Source: Pavlovales sp. CCMP2436
Taxonomy: Eukaryota > Haptophyta > Pavlovophyceae > Pavlovales
NCBI GenBank assembly: GCA_026770615.1
Contig: MU631670.1
Coordinates: 27,692-39,267, forward strand
Length of the DNA: 11,576 nucleotides
Direction of reading: 5' to 3'
Position numbers and translations under genes: made by a program. The notes under the pieces are model-generated. The model had not been told where the DNA came from. It was given only the letters and a program-made list of their open reading frames with translations, and searched no databases. Of this stretch, positions 1 through 6,935 are shown piece after piece (position 1 is the stretch's first letter; each line of letters opens with the position of its first letter).

Positions 1-185
1 GGGGGGGGTTGAATTGCTAATGCAGTGCTGGGGGTTCACTCATGCGTGCTGAAATAAAAGATATGATCGAATAATCTGACTGGCTGCTGATTCACTAGAT
101 GCTGACTGTCTGAATGTCTGACTGTCGCCCCCCCCTATTATGAACGAGATTGGCGCCATGCTAGGTTACACGTGCGCGCTGGCCG

Positions 186-189
186 TTTT

Positions 190-211
<22 letters not shown>
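186..211. repeat. poly-T run
   Basis: An uninterrupted run of 26 T followed directly by a short (GT)n stretch. No gene is nearby. It could be the A-tail of a reverse-transcribed insertion on the minus strand, but I see no recognisable body of such an element beside it. Confidence 0.9.
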
Positions 212-220
<9 letters not shown>

Positions 221-373
221 GCTACTGTGACTATGACTGTCTGCATCCCACTGTTCGCAGTGGGCTAACTGTCTAGCGCCATGCATTCATCATCCTTCAC
301 ACTGCACCCTGCACTGCTCATTCACTCTGCTACCCACACACCTGCTTGGGGGGCGGATGTTAATCTATAAATT

Positions 374-575
374 TACACACACACGCACACACACACACAA
401 ACACACTCACTCACTCACTCACGCACACACGCACTCACTCACCCACACACACATGCACTCACCCACAACTCACTCCCTCACTCCCTTGCTGCACAGCAAC
501 TCACTCCCTCACTCCCGTACTACACAACAACTCACTCACCCACACCTTGCTCCCTCACTCCCTCACCCCCTTATT
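374..575. repeat. (CA)n and (ACTC)n compound microsatellite
   Basis: CA dinucleotides grade into CACT/ACTC tetranucleotide repeats and then into looser 'actccctc' units up to about 575. The open frames through it (His/Thr/Ser-rich) are by-products of the repeat, not genes. The whole stretch 1-1300 contains no coding region I can support. Confidence 0.9.
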
Positions 576-676
576 CCCTTACTCCGTTGCTGCACAGGCG
601 CGCGCACGAGCAGCTGCGCAAGCACGTGCACTCGCGAGAAGTAGTGCGGCGCATCATAATGGCAATAATTGCAATC

Positions 677-709
<33 letters not shown>

Positions 710-760
710 ATAGTAATACTAGTAGTAATAGTAATACTAGTAGTAATAGTAATACTAGTA
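677..760. repeat. (TAG)n microsatellite with 18-bp higher-order unit
   Basis: Pure TAG triplets pass into about three copies of an 18-bp unit made of TAGTAATAC followed by TAGTAGTAA. Open frames here read as poly-Val, poly-Ser or poly-Leu in different frames and are artefacts of a triplet repeat without stops. Confidence 0.9.
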
Positions 761-923
761 AAATTAACAATAACAGTAGCAATATTAGCAAAGGGCGAAG
801 GAGTGCGGCGCGCGTCATATATACATGTATGATTATTACATATGTTTTCGTTTTATTATTCTGATTCATACAAATATATGTTGCTTTGTGACACAGGTGC
901 GACGCGTGTGTATCGCGTGCGGA

Positions 924-1100
924 CAGACGGAGAAGAAACAGGTGCGCAGATTGGTTAATAGAATTAAATTAGTAATTTAATCAAATCAGAATAGTTGATA
1001 CACTTAAAATCAGACGGAGAAAAAGCGGGTGCGCCTATCGGTGAATAATGATAGAATAAATCCATATGATTAATAGTGAATAGAATAAGCGGATGCGCCC
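924..1100. repeat. degenerate GACGGAGAA..GGTGCGC repeat
   Basis: A block matching CAGACGGAGAA-GAAACAGGTGCGC at 924-947 recurs at 1011-1034 with a few substitutions, and a weaker form (AAGCGGATGCGCCCGC) lies near 1087-1102. The spacing is about 87 and 76 nt, and the intervening DNA is AT-rich. It looks like an eroded tandem repeat. A 19-nt palindrome (9-bp arms around one G) sits between the first two copies at 963-981. Confidence 0.5.
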
Positions 1101-1160
1101 GCACACGCATTCGAATACGGATGTGATGAACAGTAGTGAATTTGCAGGAGTTGATTGGCT

Positions 1161-1174
1161 GAACTATATAGTTC
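1161..1174. other. 14-bp perfect palindrome GAACTATATAGTTC
   Basis: The sequence is its own reverse complement over 14 bases in AT-rich non-coding DNA. It could be a protein-binding site or chance. No gene start is visible close by, so I assign no role. Confidence 0.4.
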
Positions 1175-1301
1175 TACTATATTTGATTAATAATAGCTTA
1201 TTTGCCTGTATGGGTAGCTGGATATGCTAGGCACGCTAGATTCTTCGTCGAGCTCTCTCGTGGCAAAGAGAGCGTGCGAACCTGACGGGCGCATGTGCAC
1301 C

Positions 1302-1394
1302 CCCCCATTTCCCCTTACCTAACTCCCACACCCCCATTTCCCCTTACCCAACTCTCCCCCCCCTCTCTCCCTCCTCCCCCCCTGGACGCGGCAG
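1302..1394 (+). other. pyrimidine-rich intron tail with 29-bp duplication and 3' splice site
   Basis: The plus strand is almost entirely C and T. A unit of about 29 bp beginning CCCCCATTTCCCCTTACC occurs twice, at 1302 and 1331. The tract ends in GACGCGGCAG at 1394, directly upstream of the zinc-finger reading frame. It is best read as the polypyrimidine tract and acceptor of an intron whose upstream exon I could not identify. Confidence 0.5.
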
Positions 1395-1695
1395 CTCAAT
1401 GCGTGCGTGCAGTGCAAGGTGCTGCGCGCCTGCTCCACCGCCTGCATGCGCTCGCTCTGGTCGGAGCACAAGCTCGACTGCAAGAAGTGGCCGGCCGACC
1501 CCGCGGGGAGCAGTAAGGCCCCCGCCGAGGCGCAGCCGGTTGTCGCGGAGTTGCGAGCGTGGAGCTTGGAGGATGCTCTCGGTCAAAGAACTCAAGGCAG
1601 AGCTGCGCACGCGCGCGGTGTCTCACGAGGGCTTGCTCGAAAAGTCTGAGCTCGTCGACGCGCTCGTCGGTGCTGCGCCCGCAGGCCAGGCGTGA
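1395..1695 (+). CDS. MYND-type zinc finger / SAP-like protein, 3' part (frame conflict)
   Basis: The frame from 1395 encodes CVQCKVLRAC followed by STAC, W, HK and C. This matches the second half of a MYND zinc finger (C-x2-C-x5-C-x3-C-x7-H-x3-C), a protein-protein interaction module. The first CxxC pair is missing and should lie in an upstream exon, which fits the acceptor at 1394. About 30 codons later a different frame, from ATG 1573 to TGA 1693-1695, encodes SVKELKAEL..RAVSHEGLLEKSELVDALV, typical of a SAP-like C-terminal helix pair seen in many algal proteins. A GTAAGG donor at 1513 paired with AG at 1563-1564 would remove 52 nt and join the two frames; a 1-nt frameshift is the alternative. 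MYND and SAP-like assignments are by family pattern. Cellular role unknown. The gene converges on the opine dehydrogenase gene. Confidence 0.6.
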
Positions 1696-1782
1696 GCTCC
1701 TTCCTCCGGCACGCATCTCATCGCGCATAGATCCAGCAGATGAACGAGACTATTAATTTATTTATAATTATGTTTGTTTTAT

Positions 1783-1872
1783 ATTTATCAGACTTGGACC
1801 ATGCTTTGTATTTAAAGGTCTTTTGTTTGGTGATTATAATACAAAAGATACCACCAAACAAATATGATAAAT
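1783..1872. other. nested fold-back in AT-rich spacer
   Basis: Outer arms ATTTATCA (1783-1790) and TGATAAAT (1865-1872) enclose perfect 11-bp inner arms TTTGTTTGGTG (1822-1832) and CACCAAACAAA (1852-1862). An alternative pairing of GGTCTTTTGT with ACAAAAGATACC also exists. It lies about 90-180 nt after the MYND/SAP stop codon, so it may be a 3'-UTR structure or a small MITE-like insertion. The rest of 1696-2109 shows nothing else I can name. Confidence 0.5.
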
Positions 1873-2109
1873 TTACGTGGTTAAATGACCCAATCTCTTA
1901 ATCAATCAGCACCACAATTCTTCATCAAAATACTATGAATTAGTTGCCTCGTCGCGCGTGAAGATAGTTATAACTTTACGTCGCGAGACTTTTGTTGGAC
2001 TCGCTCTCTGCCACTTATGTGTATCGTTCATCTCCTGACCACGCGCGCTCACAAGTGAGAATCTGGCGGCGCGTGTGTGTGCCCGGGGGACAGCTCAGGC
2101 ACCCTTGGT

Positions 2110-3541
2110 TCAGGCGAGCGTCACCATCTCGGCGATCGAGCAGATTCCGTATCGCTGCGGGCAGCGCGTCTCGCACACGTCCTTGCCAACGAGTCGACCG
2201 GCCACGAGGTACTCCTTGCCCATCTTCATCTGGCACCACTCGATGGTCTTGTCTAAATTTGGCGTGCTCACGCCGACGAGCTCCGCAATTCCCTTCATCG
2301 GCACCAGGCCGAACGGAATGTCCTCGGTCAGGTGGCGCGATTTCCAGTCAGGCACGAGGCCCTCCCCGCCGGGCGCGAGAACCATCGAATGCTGAAGTGC
2401 GCGGTAGCCCTTGTTGGTGTTGAGCGCGCTTGCGAGCGTAGAGGCGTCGGCAACGTCCTCGCGGTAAGCGTTCATAAAGAAATCCATGATGGGCACGACG
2501 GAGGCCAGCTCCACCCCACGCACCGCCTTGCACATCGCCTCCTTGGTCAGGATCACCTCGGCGCTCAGCGCCTCGATCAGCGCACCCGCCACCTTCTGCG
2601 TCACGCACCCGTACAAGGGCGGCGGCTCGGCATAGGGCTCACCCGCCCACTGCTCGAACTGGCCGCGCACGATCGCCGGGTGGAAGATGGCTGCGGTGGG
2701 GCGGGGCGGGGCGGGGCGAGGCGGGGCGGGGCGAGGCGAGGGGGGGGCGCGGAATGTGGGTTTCAGCGGCACGCCCTCACAATCTCGCAAGTTGGGCGCG
2801 ACGCTGCGCACACCGTTGATATTCATGAGAGTGGTGGCCATGTAGTTGCCTGCGTCCTGGAACTGTGGCCGGCCTCTGTTCACATCGGGGGGGGGGGCTC
2901 AGCGCGCCTCGGACTGCGCGTGGCTGGGGGCAAGGTGGCGCTCACTCTACGCTCAGGGCCGAGTTGAGGAAGTCGAGCACGCCCTCCGTGTAGATGGCGG
3001 GCGTGACCGCGACCGAGACTTGCTTCTTGCAGCCCTTGATCTCCGAGGCGCGGCCGTACAAAGATAGGCGGCAGGCCCACGGGAGCGTCTCGAGCGCGAA
3101 CGTAATCATCTCAGGAAAGTCCTCCTTGTAGATGTCGCGCAGCTGCCAGTCCAAGCCACCCTCTGCGACCATGCACCCGACTGCGAGCTTGCCACCCTTG
3201 GCGACTTTCACGGCCCCACGCAGGTAGATCTCGTGCGCGAAAGCGGGCACGGCGAGGAGGAGGAGGTCGGCGCCGGGGAGCACGTCGGCCGGATCCGCGC
3301 TCACACACTCGACTGTGCCTATCGTCTCGACGTCCGTGTCGACGAGGATCATCTGGTTGCGGTTGGCGGCGAGCTGGCTCTTGAACGTCTCGACCTCCGA
3401 GGCCACCACGTCCCAGAGGCGGACGACGTACTTGAGTTTCGAACCGAGGAGGGCGAGGAGCACGTGCGCCGCGTTGCCCCCGCCGGCCACAACGATCGTG
3501 AGCGGGGCCTCGGCCGAGAACGGGTTCTGCGGGCGCACCAT
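2110..3541 (-). CDS. opine (octopine/nopaline) dehydrogenase family protein, three exons
   Basis: Proposed exons are 3541-2951, 2862-2814 and 2690-2110, joining to 406 residues, normal for the family. Residues 15-33 form the N-terminal Rossmann turn (VVAGGGNAAHVLLALL). AVPAFAHE (97-104) and LPWACRLSLYG (153-163) are typical of the nucleotide-binding half. After splicing, NAIFHPA (213-219) supplies the catalytic His217, and RHLTED (332-337) supplies the Arg/Asp pair, with the same spacing as the substrate-binding Arg and Asp of scallop octopine dehydrogenase. RYGICSIAEMV closes the C-terminal all-helical domain. Known members reductively condense an amino acid with a 2-oxo acid such as pyruvate using NAD(P)H, in the cytosol; the substrate here cannot be told. 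The first ATG is at 3541; no in-frame ATG lies upstream. It follows the C2 gene on the same strand, 445 nt downstream of that gene's stop. Confidence 0.9.
2691..2813 (-). other. intron 2 of the opine dehydrogenase gene (in frame, stop-free)
   Basis: The donor GTGTGC starts at 2813 and the acceptor CCACCGCAG ends at 2691, giving 123 nt in phase 1. Removal produces NAIFHPA, the family motif; retention would add 41 residues, mostly Pro/Arg/Ala, between Asn and His. The minus strand carries CCCCGCC-type repeats as its polypyrimidine tract; the plus strand over 2698-2750 is a (GGGGC)n-like G-rich repeat able in principle to form G-quadruplexes. Confidence 0.75.
2863..2950 (-). other. intron 1 of the opine dehydrogenase gene
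   Basis: The donor is GTAGAG starting at 2950 after codon 197 (phase 0); the acceptor is CCACAG ending at 2863. Length is 88 nt. It contains an in-frame TGA (2944-2942) and a run of eleven or more C on the minus strand. Splicing joins LNSALS to FQDAGNYM, restoring one reading frame across the domain junction. The acceptors AACAG and GACGCAG nearby would break the phase or shorten the protein. Confidence 0.75.
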
Positions 3542-3611
3542 CGGTTGGTGGTGGCAATAGAGGGGCTCTTGGCGCGGCGGACGGACTTCACAACTAGACA
3601 GATAGAGTGCG

Positions 3612-3620
3612 TTTTTTAAA
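3612..3620 (-). promoter_or_regulatory. possible TATA-like box of the opine dehydrogenase gene
   Basis: The minus strand reads TTTAAAAAA about 71 nt before the ATG at 3541. The C2 gene has TATAAA at nearly the same distance. AT-only stretches are otherwise scarce in this GC-rich part, but this is a position argument only. The rest of 3542-3986 (3' flank of the C2 gene) shows no gene I can support. Confidence 0.3.
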
Positions 3621-3986
3621 CTTGACCCACGGCGGCTCGGATAAAGCAATAGACTCGGGCCGCGTGAGCCTCACCCTGCGTATCGAGCTTTCATGGCGCT
3701 TCGGCCGGGGCTTGAGATCGCTCGAACGGCTGTCAGACTCCAGCATGAATCTAGATCAGCAATATGTAATTTATATATCTTGCGCTTTGAGTTCATAATG
3801 TCTGCCGCGCCTTCAGACTGGCGCAGACTAGCAAGGGCTGCGCCCGCGCCGCCAGGGCAGACTGGGGCCAGCCAAGGTTGGCACAAAAATGCAGAAATTG
3901 CAGCCCGGGATATAATCAATCGCGCGTTTACTGATGCACGCCTAGCTGCGGAAGAGCGGTTGCTACGCCAACGCTCCGACCGCGGG

Positions 3987-5096
3987 TTATTGCTTCGCCG
4001 GCGGCGGCTGCGGGCCAGCGCGCGGCTGGGCGGCCCTGCTCGTGCGGACGGCCGAGGGGAGCGGTGCGACGGAGGCGGCCTCGCCGATCGAGGCGGTGCG
4101 CGCGGCAGAGCCAGAGGGTGCTGGGCCGGCGACAGTACCGTCAGTGCGCCAGGTAAGGGTGATTGTGGAAACGCCGGGCGTGACCTCCTGCGAGTTGCCC
4201 CTCAGCTTGAACGTTTCGGGGCCCCCACTCGGCCTGGCGAGGATCGGGAGTTCGATAAACCCTAGCGCGTCATTCCCTTTATGATCCCAATCCCAAACCT
4301 CGATGAGCACCGACGCCTCGTCGCTGAGCAGCTCGAGCGTGAGAACCTCCTCCCAGCGCGGGTTCAGCTCGTCGTCCTTGCGCGCAGACTCTACTTTGCC
4401 CGCACCGCCGGCCGCGGGGCGCACGCGAATGAATGGATCCGAGCGCCCTTTCTTGTCGCGGTTCTTGAGGTTCGCGCAGGCGGTAGGACCTAAGCGCAGC
4501 CAGCGCCCTCCCCCCGAACCCGGGCCTGGGCGCGCGCCTCCCGAACTCAGGGGCGCACCACCTGCAGCCGGGGGGGCACCGGCTGTAGTCGAAGACGCGT
4601 CGCCTGCAGCGGGTGGCGCGCCGCTGGCTGCGGAAGCGACGAGCTCATCGAGCGGTGCGGCGGTCGGAAAATGGAAGTGCTGGATCACGGGGCTGTGGAA
4701 GTGCATGCCGCTCTCCGCGCGCGCCGCCGCGGCGCCCACTTGGCTGGCGCCGAGGAGCTGTCCAAACGCGGCCGCGGAGAGCGGGCGCTGGGCGAGGCGC
4801 GTCCCCTCGTTCGAGAGCTGCAGCGCGGCGATGCTGGCCTGTGCCGCCTGAAGCGCGCGCCGTGTGTCGAGCAGCTGCATTCGCAAAAAGGCATTCTCGG
4901 AAACCAGCTCGTCCACCACCTCGCGCGCGCGCCCCGAGGCGGGCACGAAGGCCACCATGCCGGAGGGGAGCGCGATTGTGCTGCCAACCGAGAACGCGGC
5001 CGGTGGTCCGCCTGGCTGAACGGAGGAGGACACGGACGGACGAACCCGAACCCTCGAGGCGGGCACGGAGGAACGGGTGCCTTGGCCGGCTGACAT
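3987..5096 (-). CDS. coiled-coil and C2-domain protein
   Basis: One uninterrupted 369-residue frame starts at ATG 5096. Residues 57-95 (REVVDELVSENAFLRMQLLD and on) are heptad-rich and predict a coiled coil, suggesting self-association. Residues 131-144 are His/Phe-rich. Residues 155-197 are low-complexity with two GAPPAAG repeats. Residues 199-317 are a C2 domain (LRLGPTACANLKNRD, SDPFIRV, NPRW, VLIEVWDWDHKGNDALGF). D214, D220, D269, D271 and D276 occupy the usual calcium-binding positions, so calcium-dependent phospholipid binding is likely from family knowledge. The tail (318-369) is Ala/Pro-rich and unstructured. There is no transmembrane segment or signal peptide. The protein is probably a peripheral membrane or signalling adaptor; no catalytic domain is visible. 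GC-rich third positions agree with real coding sequence. Confidence 0.85.
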   Translation of the reverse strand: MSAGQGTRSSVPASRVRVRPSVSSSVQPGGPPAAFSVGSTIALPSGMVAFVPASGRAREVVDELVSENAFLRMQLLDTRRALQAAQASIAALQLSNEGTRLAQRPLSAAAFGQLLGASQVGAAAARAESGMHFHSPVIQHFHFPTAAPLDELVASAASGAPPAAGDASSTTAGAPPAAGGAPLSSGGARPGPGSGGGRWLRLGPTACANLKNRDKKGRSDPFIRVRPAAGGAGKVESARKDDELNPRWEEVLTLELLSDEASVLIEVWDWDHKGNDALGFIELPILARPSGGPETFKLRGNSQEVTPGVSTITLTWRTDGTVAGPAPSGSAARTASIGEAASVAPLPSAVRTSRAAQPRAGPQPPPAKQ

Positions 5097-5169
5097 CCTG
5101 AAAATTCAAACAAAGTTTCCTTTTTTAAGTGGACCTACATTTTGAGACGAGCGAGAGGCCGGGCTGGAA

Positions 5170-5175
5170 TTTATA
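5170..5175 (-). promoter_or_regulatory. possible TATA box of the C2-domain gene
   Basis: The minus strand reads GGTATAAATTCC, with TATAAA 74 nt upstream of the ATG at 5096. It sits in an otherwise GC-rich upstream region. The call rests only on motif and distance. Confidence 0.4.
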
Positions 5176-5239
5176 CCAAATGACCTAACGACCGCTCCCA
5201 TCGGCGGCCGCACACTGGGGCCGGCTGAGGGGGCACACT

Positions 5240-5254
5240 GGGGGGGGGGGGGGG
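5240..5254. repeat. poly-G run
   Basis: Fifteen consecutive G between GGGGGCACACTG and CTGCACC, about 145 nt upstream of the C2 gene. It may be a simple repeat or a quadruplex-prone promoter element; there is no further support for either. Confidence 0.9.
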
Positions 5255-5288
5255 CTGCACCTCCTGAGTTTCTTAGTTGTCGGGCTAT

Positions 5289-5358
5289 GTAGGGGTATCA
5301 CTGTCGGCCGAGGTAGGGGCATCACCGTCCCCAGGTAGGGGCATCACCGTCGGCCGAC
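5289..5358. repeat. three tandem copies of GTAGGGGCATCACCGTC
   Basis: Units start at 5289, 5313 and 5335 (spacings 24 and 22 nt). The first differs by two C-to-T changes; the first and third continue into CGGCCGA. Three short units with unequal spacing make it a small tandem repeat and not a CRISPR array. Confidence 0.75.
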
Positions 5359-5552
5359 GAGCCCGGGGTAGTGAATTCTTAAATTATTTTCTCGCCGGGA
5401 ACTCGAAGCCTTACACGCAATTTTCATTGCCCTTCTTAGCCTTCGCCACCACAATATTCTCGACCGGGGCTAGCTCGCCCGCCGCGAGGGAATTTCCGGC
5501 CGGGCCGAGCTTGGCGCGCTTGGCACCGGAGGGGGGTGGCGCATTCTCGACG

Positions 5553-5747
5553 CCCGCAGGTTTGTGGTTGATGCTTCGGGAGTAGATGCCCGCGCCGCCG
5601 CCAAACTCTACCGCGATGAGCCCGAGCGCAACGCCGCCGCCCACGCCGCCGCCAAGCTCAAGCGCGCTGAGCCGGATCCGCCCACTTTGCCCGTTTTTGG
5701 GCCGCGACCAAGGCAGCGCGCAACCAGTGAGAGATGCATCGTGTAAT
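5553..5747 (+). pseudogene. relic encoding Ala/Lys-rich repeat (partner of 6194-6358)
   Basis: The frame reads FVVDASGVDARAAAKL, then EPERNAAAHAAAKLKRAEPD, and ends at the TAA at 5745-5747. Third codon positions are strongly G/C, as in the real genes here. 5645-5673 is an exact 29-base inverted match to 6279-6307. A CCCGCAG just before GTTTGTGG could be a splice acceptor. It has no start codon or recognisable domain, so I regard it as an exon fragment or relic. Nothing else between 5380 and 5553 can be assigned. Confidence 0.35.
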
Positions 5748-5756
5748 ATCTAAATA

Positions 5757-5823
5757 AACAGCAGCAACAACAACAGCAACAGCAACAGCAACAGCAAAAA
5801 CAACAACAGCAAAAACAAAAACA
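5757..5823. repeat. (CAR)n microsatellite
   Basis: CAG and CAA triplets are mixed with a few CAAAAA interruptions. The plus strand would encode poly-Gln, but stop codons precede it and no gene runs into it. It directly abuts a fragment of the dispersed GGGGACGG repeat. Confidence 0.9.
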
Positions 5824-5824
5824 T

Positions 5825-5885
5825 TTCAACACTTAAATTCAGTGAGATCCTCCCGGGGACGGACGTGTAACTAGAAACTTACACA
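5825..5885 (+). repeat. dispersed GGGGACGG repeat, second-half fragment (direct)
   Basis: This 61-nt stretch (CAGTGAGATCCTCCCGGGG, ACGGACG, AACTAGAAACTTACACA) closely matches 11020-11090 and the end of the copy at 8778-8877. It is the 3' half of the repeat that flanks the copia relic. It is followed at once by an inverted piece of the first half of the same repeat. Confidence 0.75.
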
Positions 5886-5892
5886 GGACCCA

Positions 5893-6008
5893 AGCGTTGA
5901 GAAACACTCGAATCAAGGGACCTTAGCAGAGCACACGGATACCGTCCCCGCCGCTAAGGCTGATCAGACACGACAATCGACGACTCTCTGACTGGCGCGC
6001 GCTGACCG
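5893..6008 (-). repeat. dispersed GGGGACGG repeat, first-half fragment (inverted)
   Basis: Read on the minus strand, this segment (GGTCAGCGCGC, GAGAGTCGTCGAT, GTGTCTGATCAGC, GGGGACGGTATCCGTGTGCTC, GAGTGTTTCTCAACGC) aligns along its length with 8668-8790 with scattered substitutions and small indels. Identity is highest around GGGGACGGTATCCGTG. Confidence 0.7.
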
Positions 6009-6112
6009 GCCGCCGCTGCCTTTCGCTCGTCTCAAAATGCAGCTCGCCTGCGCACATGCCGCACCTGTAGAACATATATCAAAGCAGACTAATAACCTCT
6101 GGTAGCCTGTAT

Positions 6113-6159
6113 CCCACCGTGCGATTCTTGTCCGCGAGGGGCAAGAATCACACGGTGGG
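6113..6159. other. 18-bp hairpin (17 of 18 paired), 11-nt loop
   Basis: Left arm CCCACCGTGCGATTCTTG (6113-6130), right arm CAAGAATCACACGGTGGG (6142-6159), with one C/A mismatch. The loop is TCCGCGAGGGG. A smaller inverted repeat, TCATTCA-TT-TGAATGA, follows within 20 nt. There is no T-run after it on the plus strand. It may be a transposon end pair, a structured RNA or a small fold-back element; nothing here decides. Confidence 0.75.
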
Positions 6160-6193
6160 GGCTCATTCATTTGAATGATGGCCCGCCTCCGCT

Positions 6194-6358
6194 TCACAGA
6201 AAATTTAAAATGGGGCAGCCATCGCTCGCGCGAATTTCTCGCGGCTTGAGCTTGAGCTTGGCGGCGGCGAGACGCTCGGGCTCAGCGCGCTTGAGCTTGG
6301 CGGCGGCGAGGCGCTCGGCAAATTCATTGACAACAAAGCATATCCGAAAATATTGCAA
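6194..6358 (-). pseudogene. relic encoding 13-residue Ala/Lys repeat
   Basis: The minus-strand frame reads FVVNEFAERLAAAKLKRAEP, then ERLAAAKLKLKPRE, ending at TGA (6196-6194). The 39-bp unit behind ERLAAAKLKRAEP is repeated twice (the TTGAGCTTGGCGGCGGCGAG blocks at 6252 and 6291). A TGA stop lies just upstream, so only about 54 codons are open. It is similar in wording and codon use to 5553-5747 on the other strand. Probably a charged helical segment of a lost gene or duplicated exon; not recognised. Confidence 0.35.
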
Positions 6359-6425
6359 TCACACACACGAAGTAAAGGAGGGCAAGCGTCTCCTCTAAAA
6401 ATACCCTCTGCTGCCCCATATTTCT

Positions 6426-6809
6426 TCAAGTGGGGGACGCAGCTGTCGCCCGCGCCACGCTAGACACACGCGCTCTCGCGGCGGCGGTTGGCAAGGAGCG
6501 GTCGCGCCTGCTTGTAGCAAGTGTGGCGGTGGAGATCAGCTTCGAGATGACTAAGGAGCAGGAGGACGACGACGAGTCAGATGCAGAGGAGGGGGAGGGG
6601 GAGGGGAGCTCAGGGGAGGATGAGGGCGAGTAGTCTGCGTCTGGTGGCGCCGCCTGGCACGATTCGGTGGGGCTGAGGTCGATGAGTTCGTTGTACCTAT
6701 ATTTCCGATAGTTTGTAAATATCAAGAAATACGTGGCCGTCCGCCCGTCCCTTGACAGGTCTCCACCGGACTCCAAGCGTTGAGTTTCGGGGGCCACTGT
6801 ACCTAGCAT
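6426..6809. other. overlapping uncertain ORFs on both strands
   Basis: Plus strand 6430-6633 encodes a 67-codon frame with a very acidic tail (EDDDESDAEEGEGEGSSGEDEGE region) after a possible acceptor TTCTTCAAG. Minus strand 6809-6426 encodes 127 residues starting MLGTVAPETQRLE and turning Ser/Pro-rich. The Ser-rich half of one is simply the complement of the acidic half of the other, so at most one is real. Neither has a family I recognise. The acidic tail is the more protein-like, as a last exon. Confidence 0.25.
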
Positions 6810-6935
6810 ATTTTGGTCGTTGGGACGGTCGTCTGCGTCGGGTGATCACCGCCAGCTCGTCGACGGTGAGGGGGTTGACGGGCGGAGGGGGTGAATGGTT
6901 TCATGATTAATTTACAATTAAATGATATAAGTATG

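Noticed and set aside
547..864. Ser/Asn-rich and poly-Leu frames near the (TAG)n tract
   Set aside because: Produced by a stop-free triplet microsatellite in all frames; no real gene features.
3798..4265. Plus-strand frame beginning MSAAPSDWRRLARAAPAPPG
   Set aside because: It continues into the antisense strand of the C2 gene and turns Arg-rich there. The first 55 codons look mildly protein-like, but there is no domain, so I left it out.
4613..5109. Several long frames on both strands overlapping the C2 gene
   Set aside because: They are Arg/Ala-rich shadows of a GC-rich coding sequence; only the minus-strand frame 5096-3987 carries a domain.
5289..5358. CRISPR-like repeat array
   Set aside because: Three units with only 5-7 nt between them, no true spacers, eukaryotic context and no cas genes.
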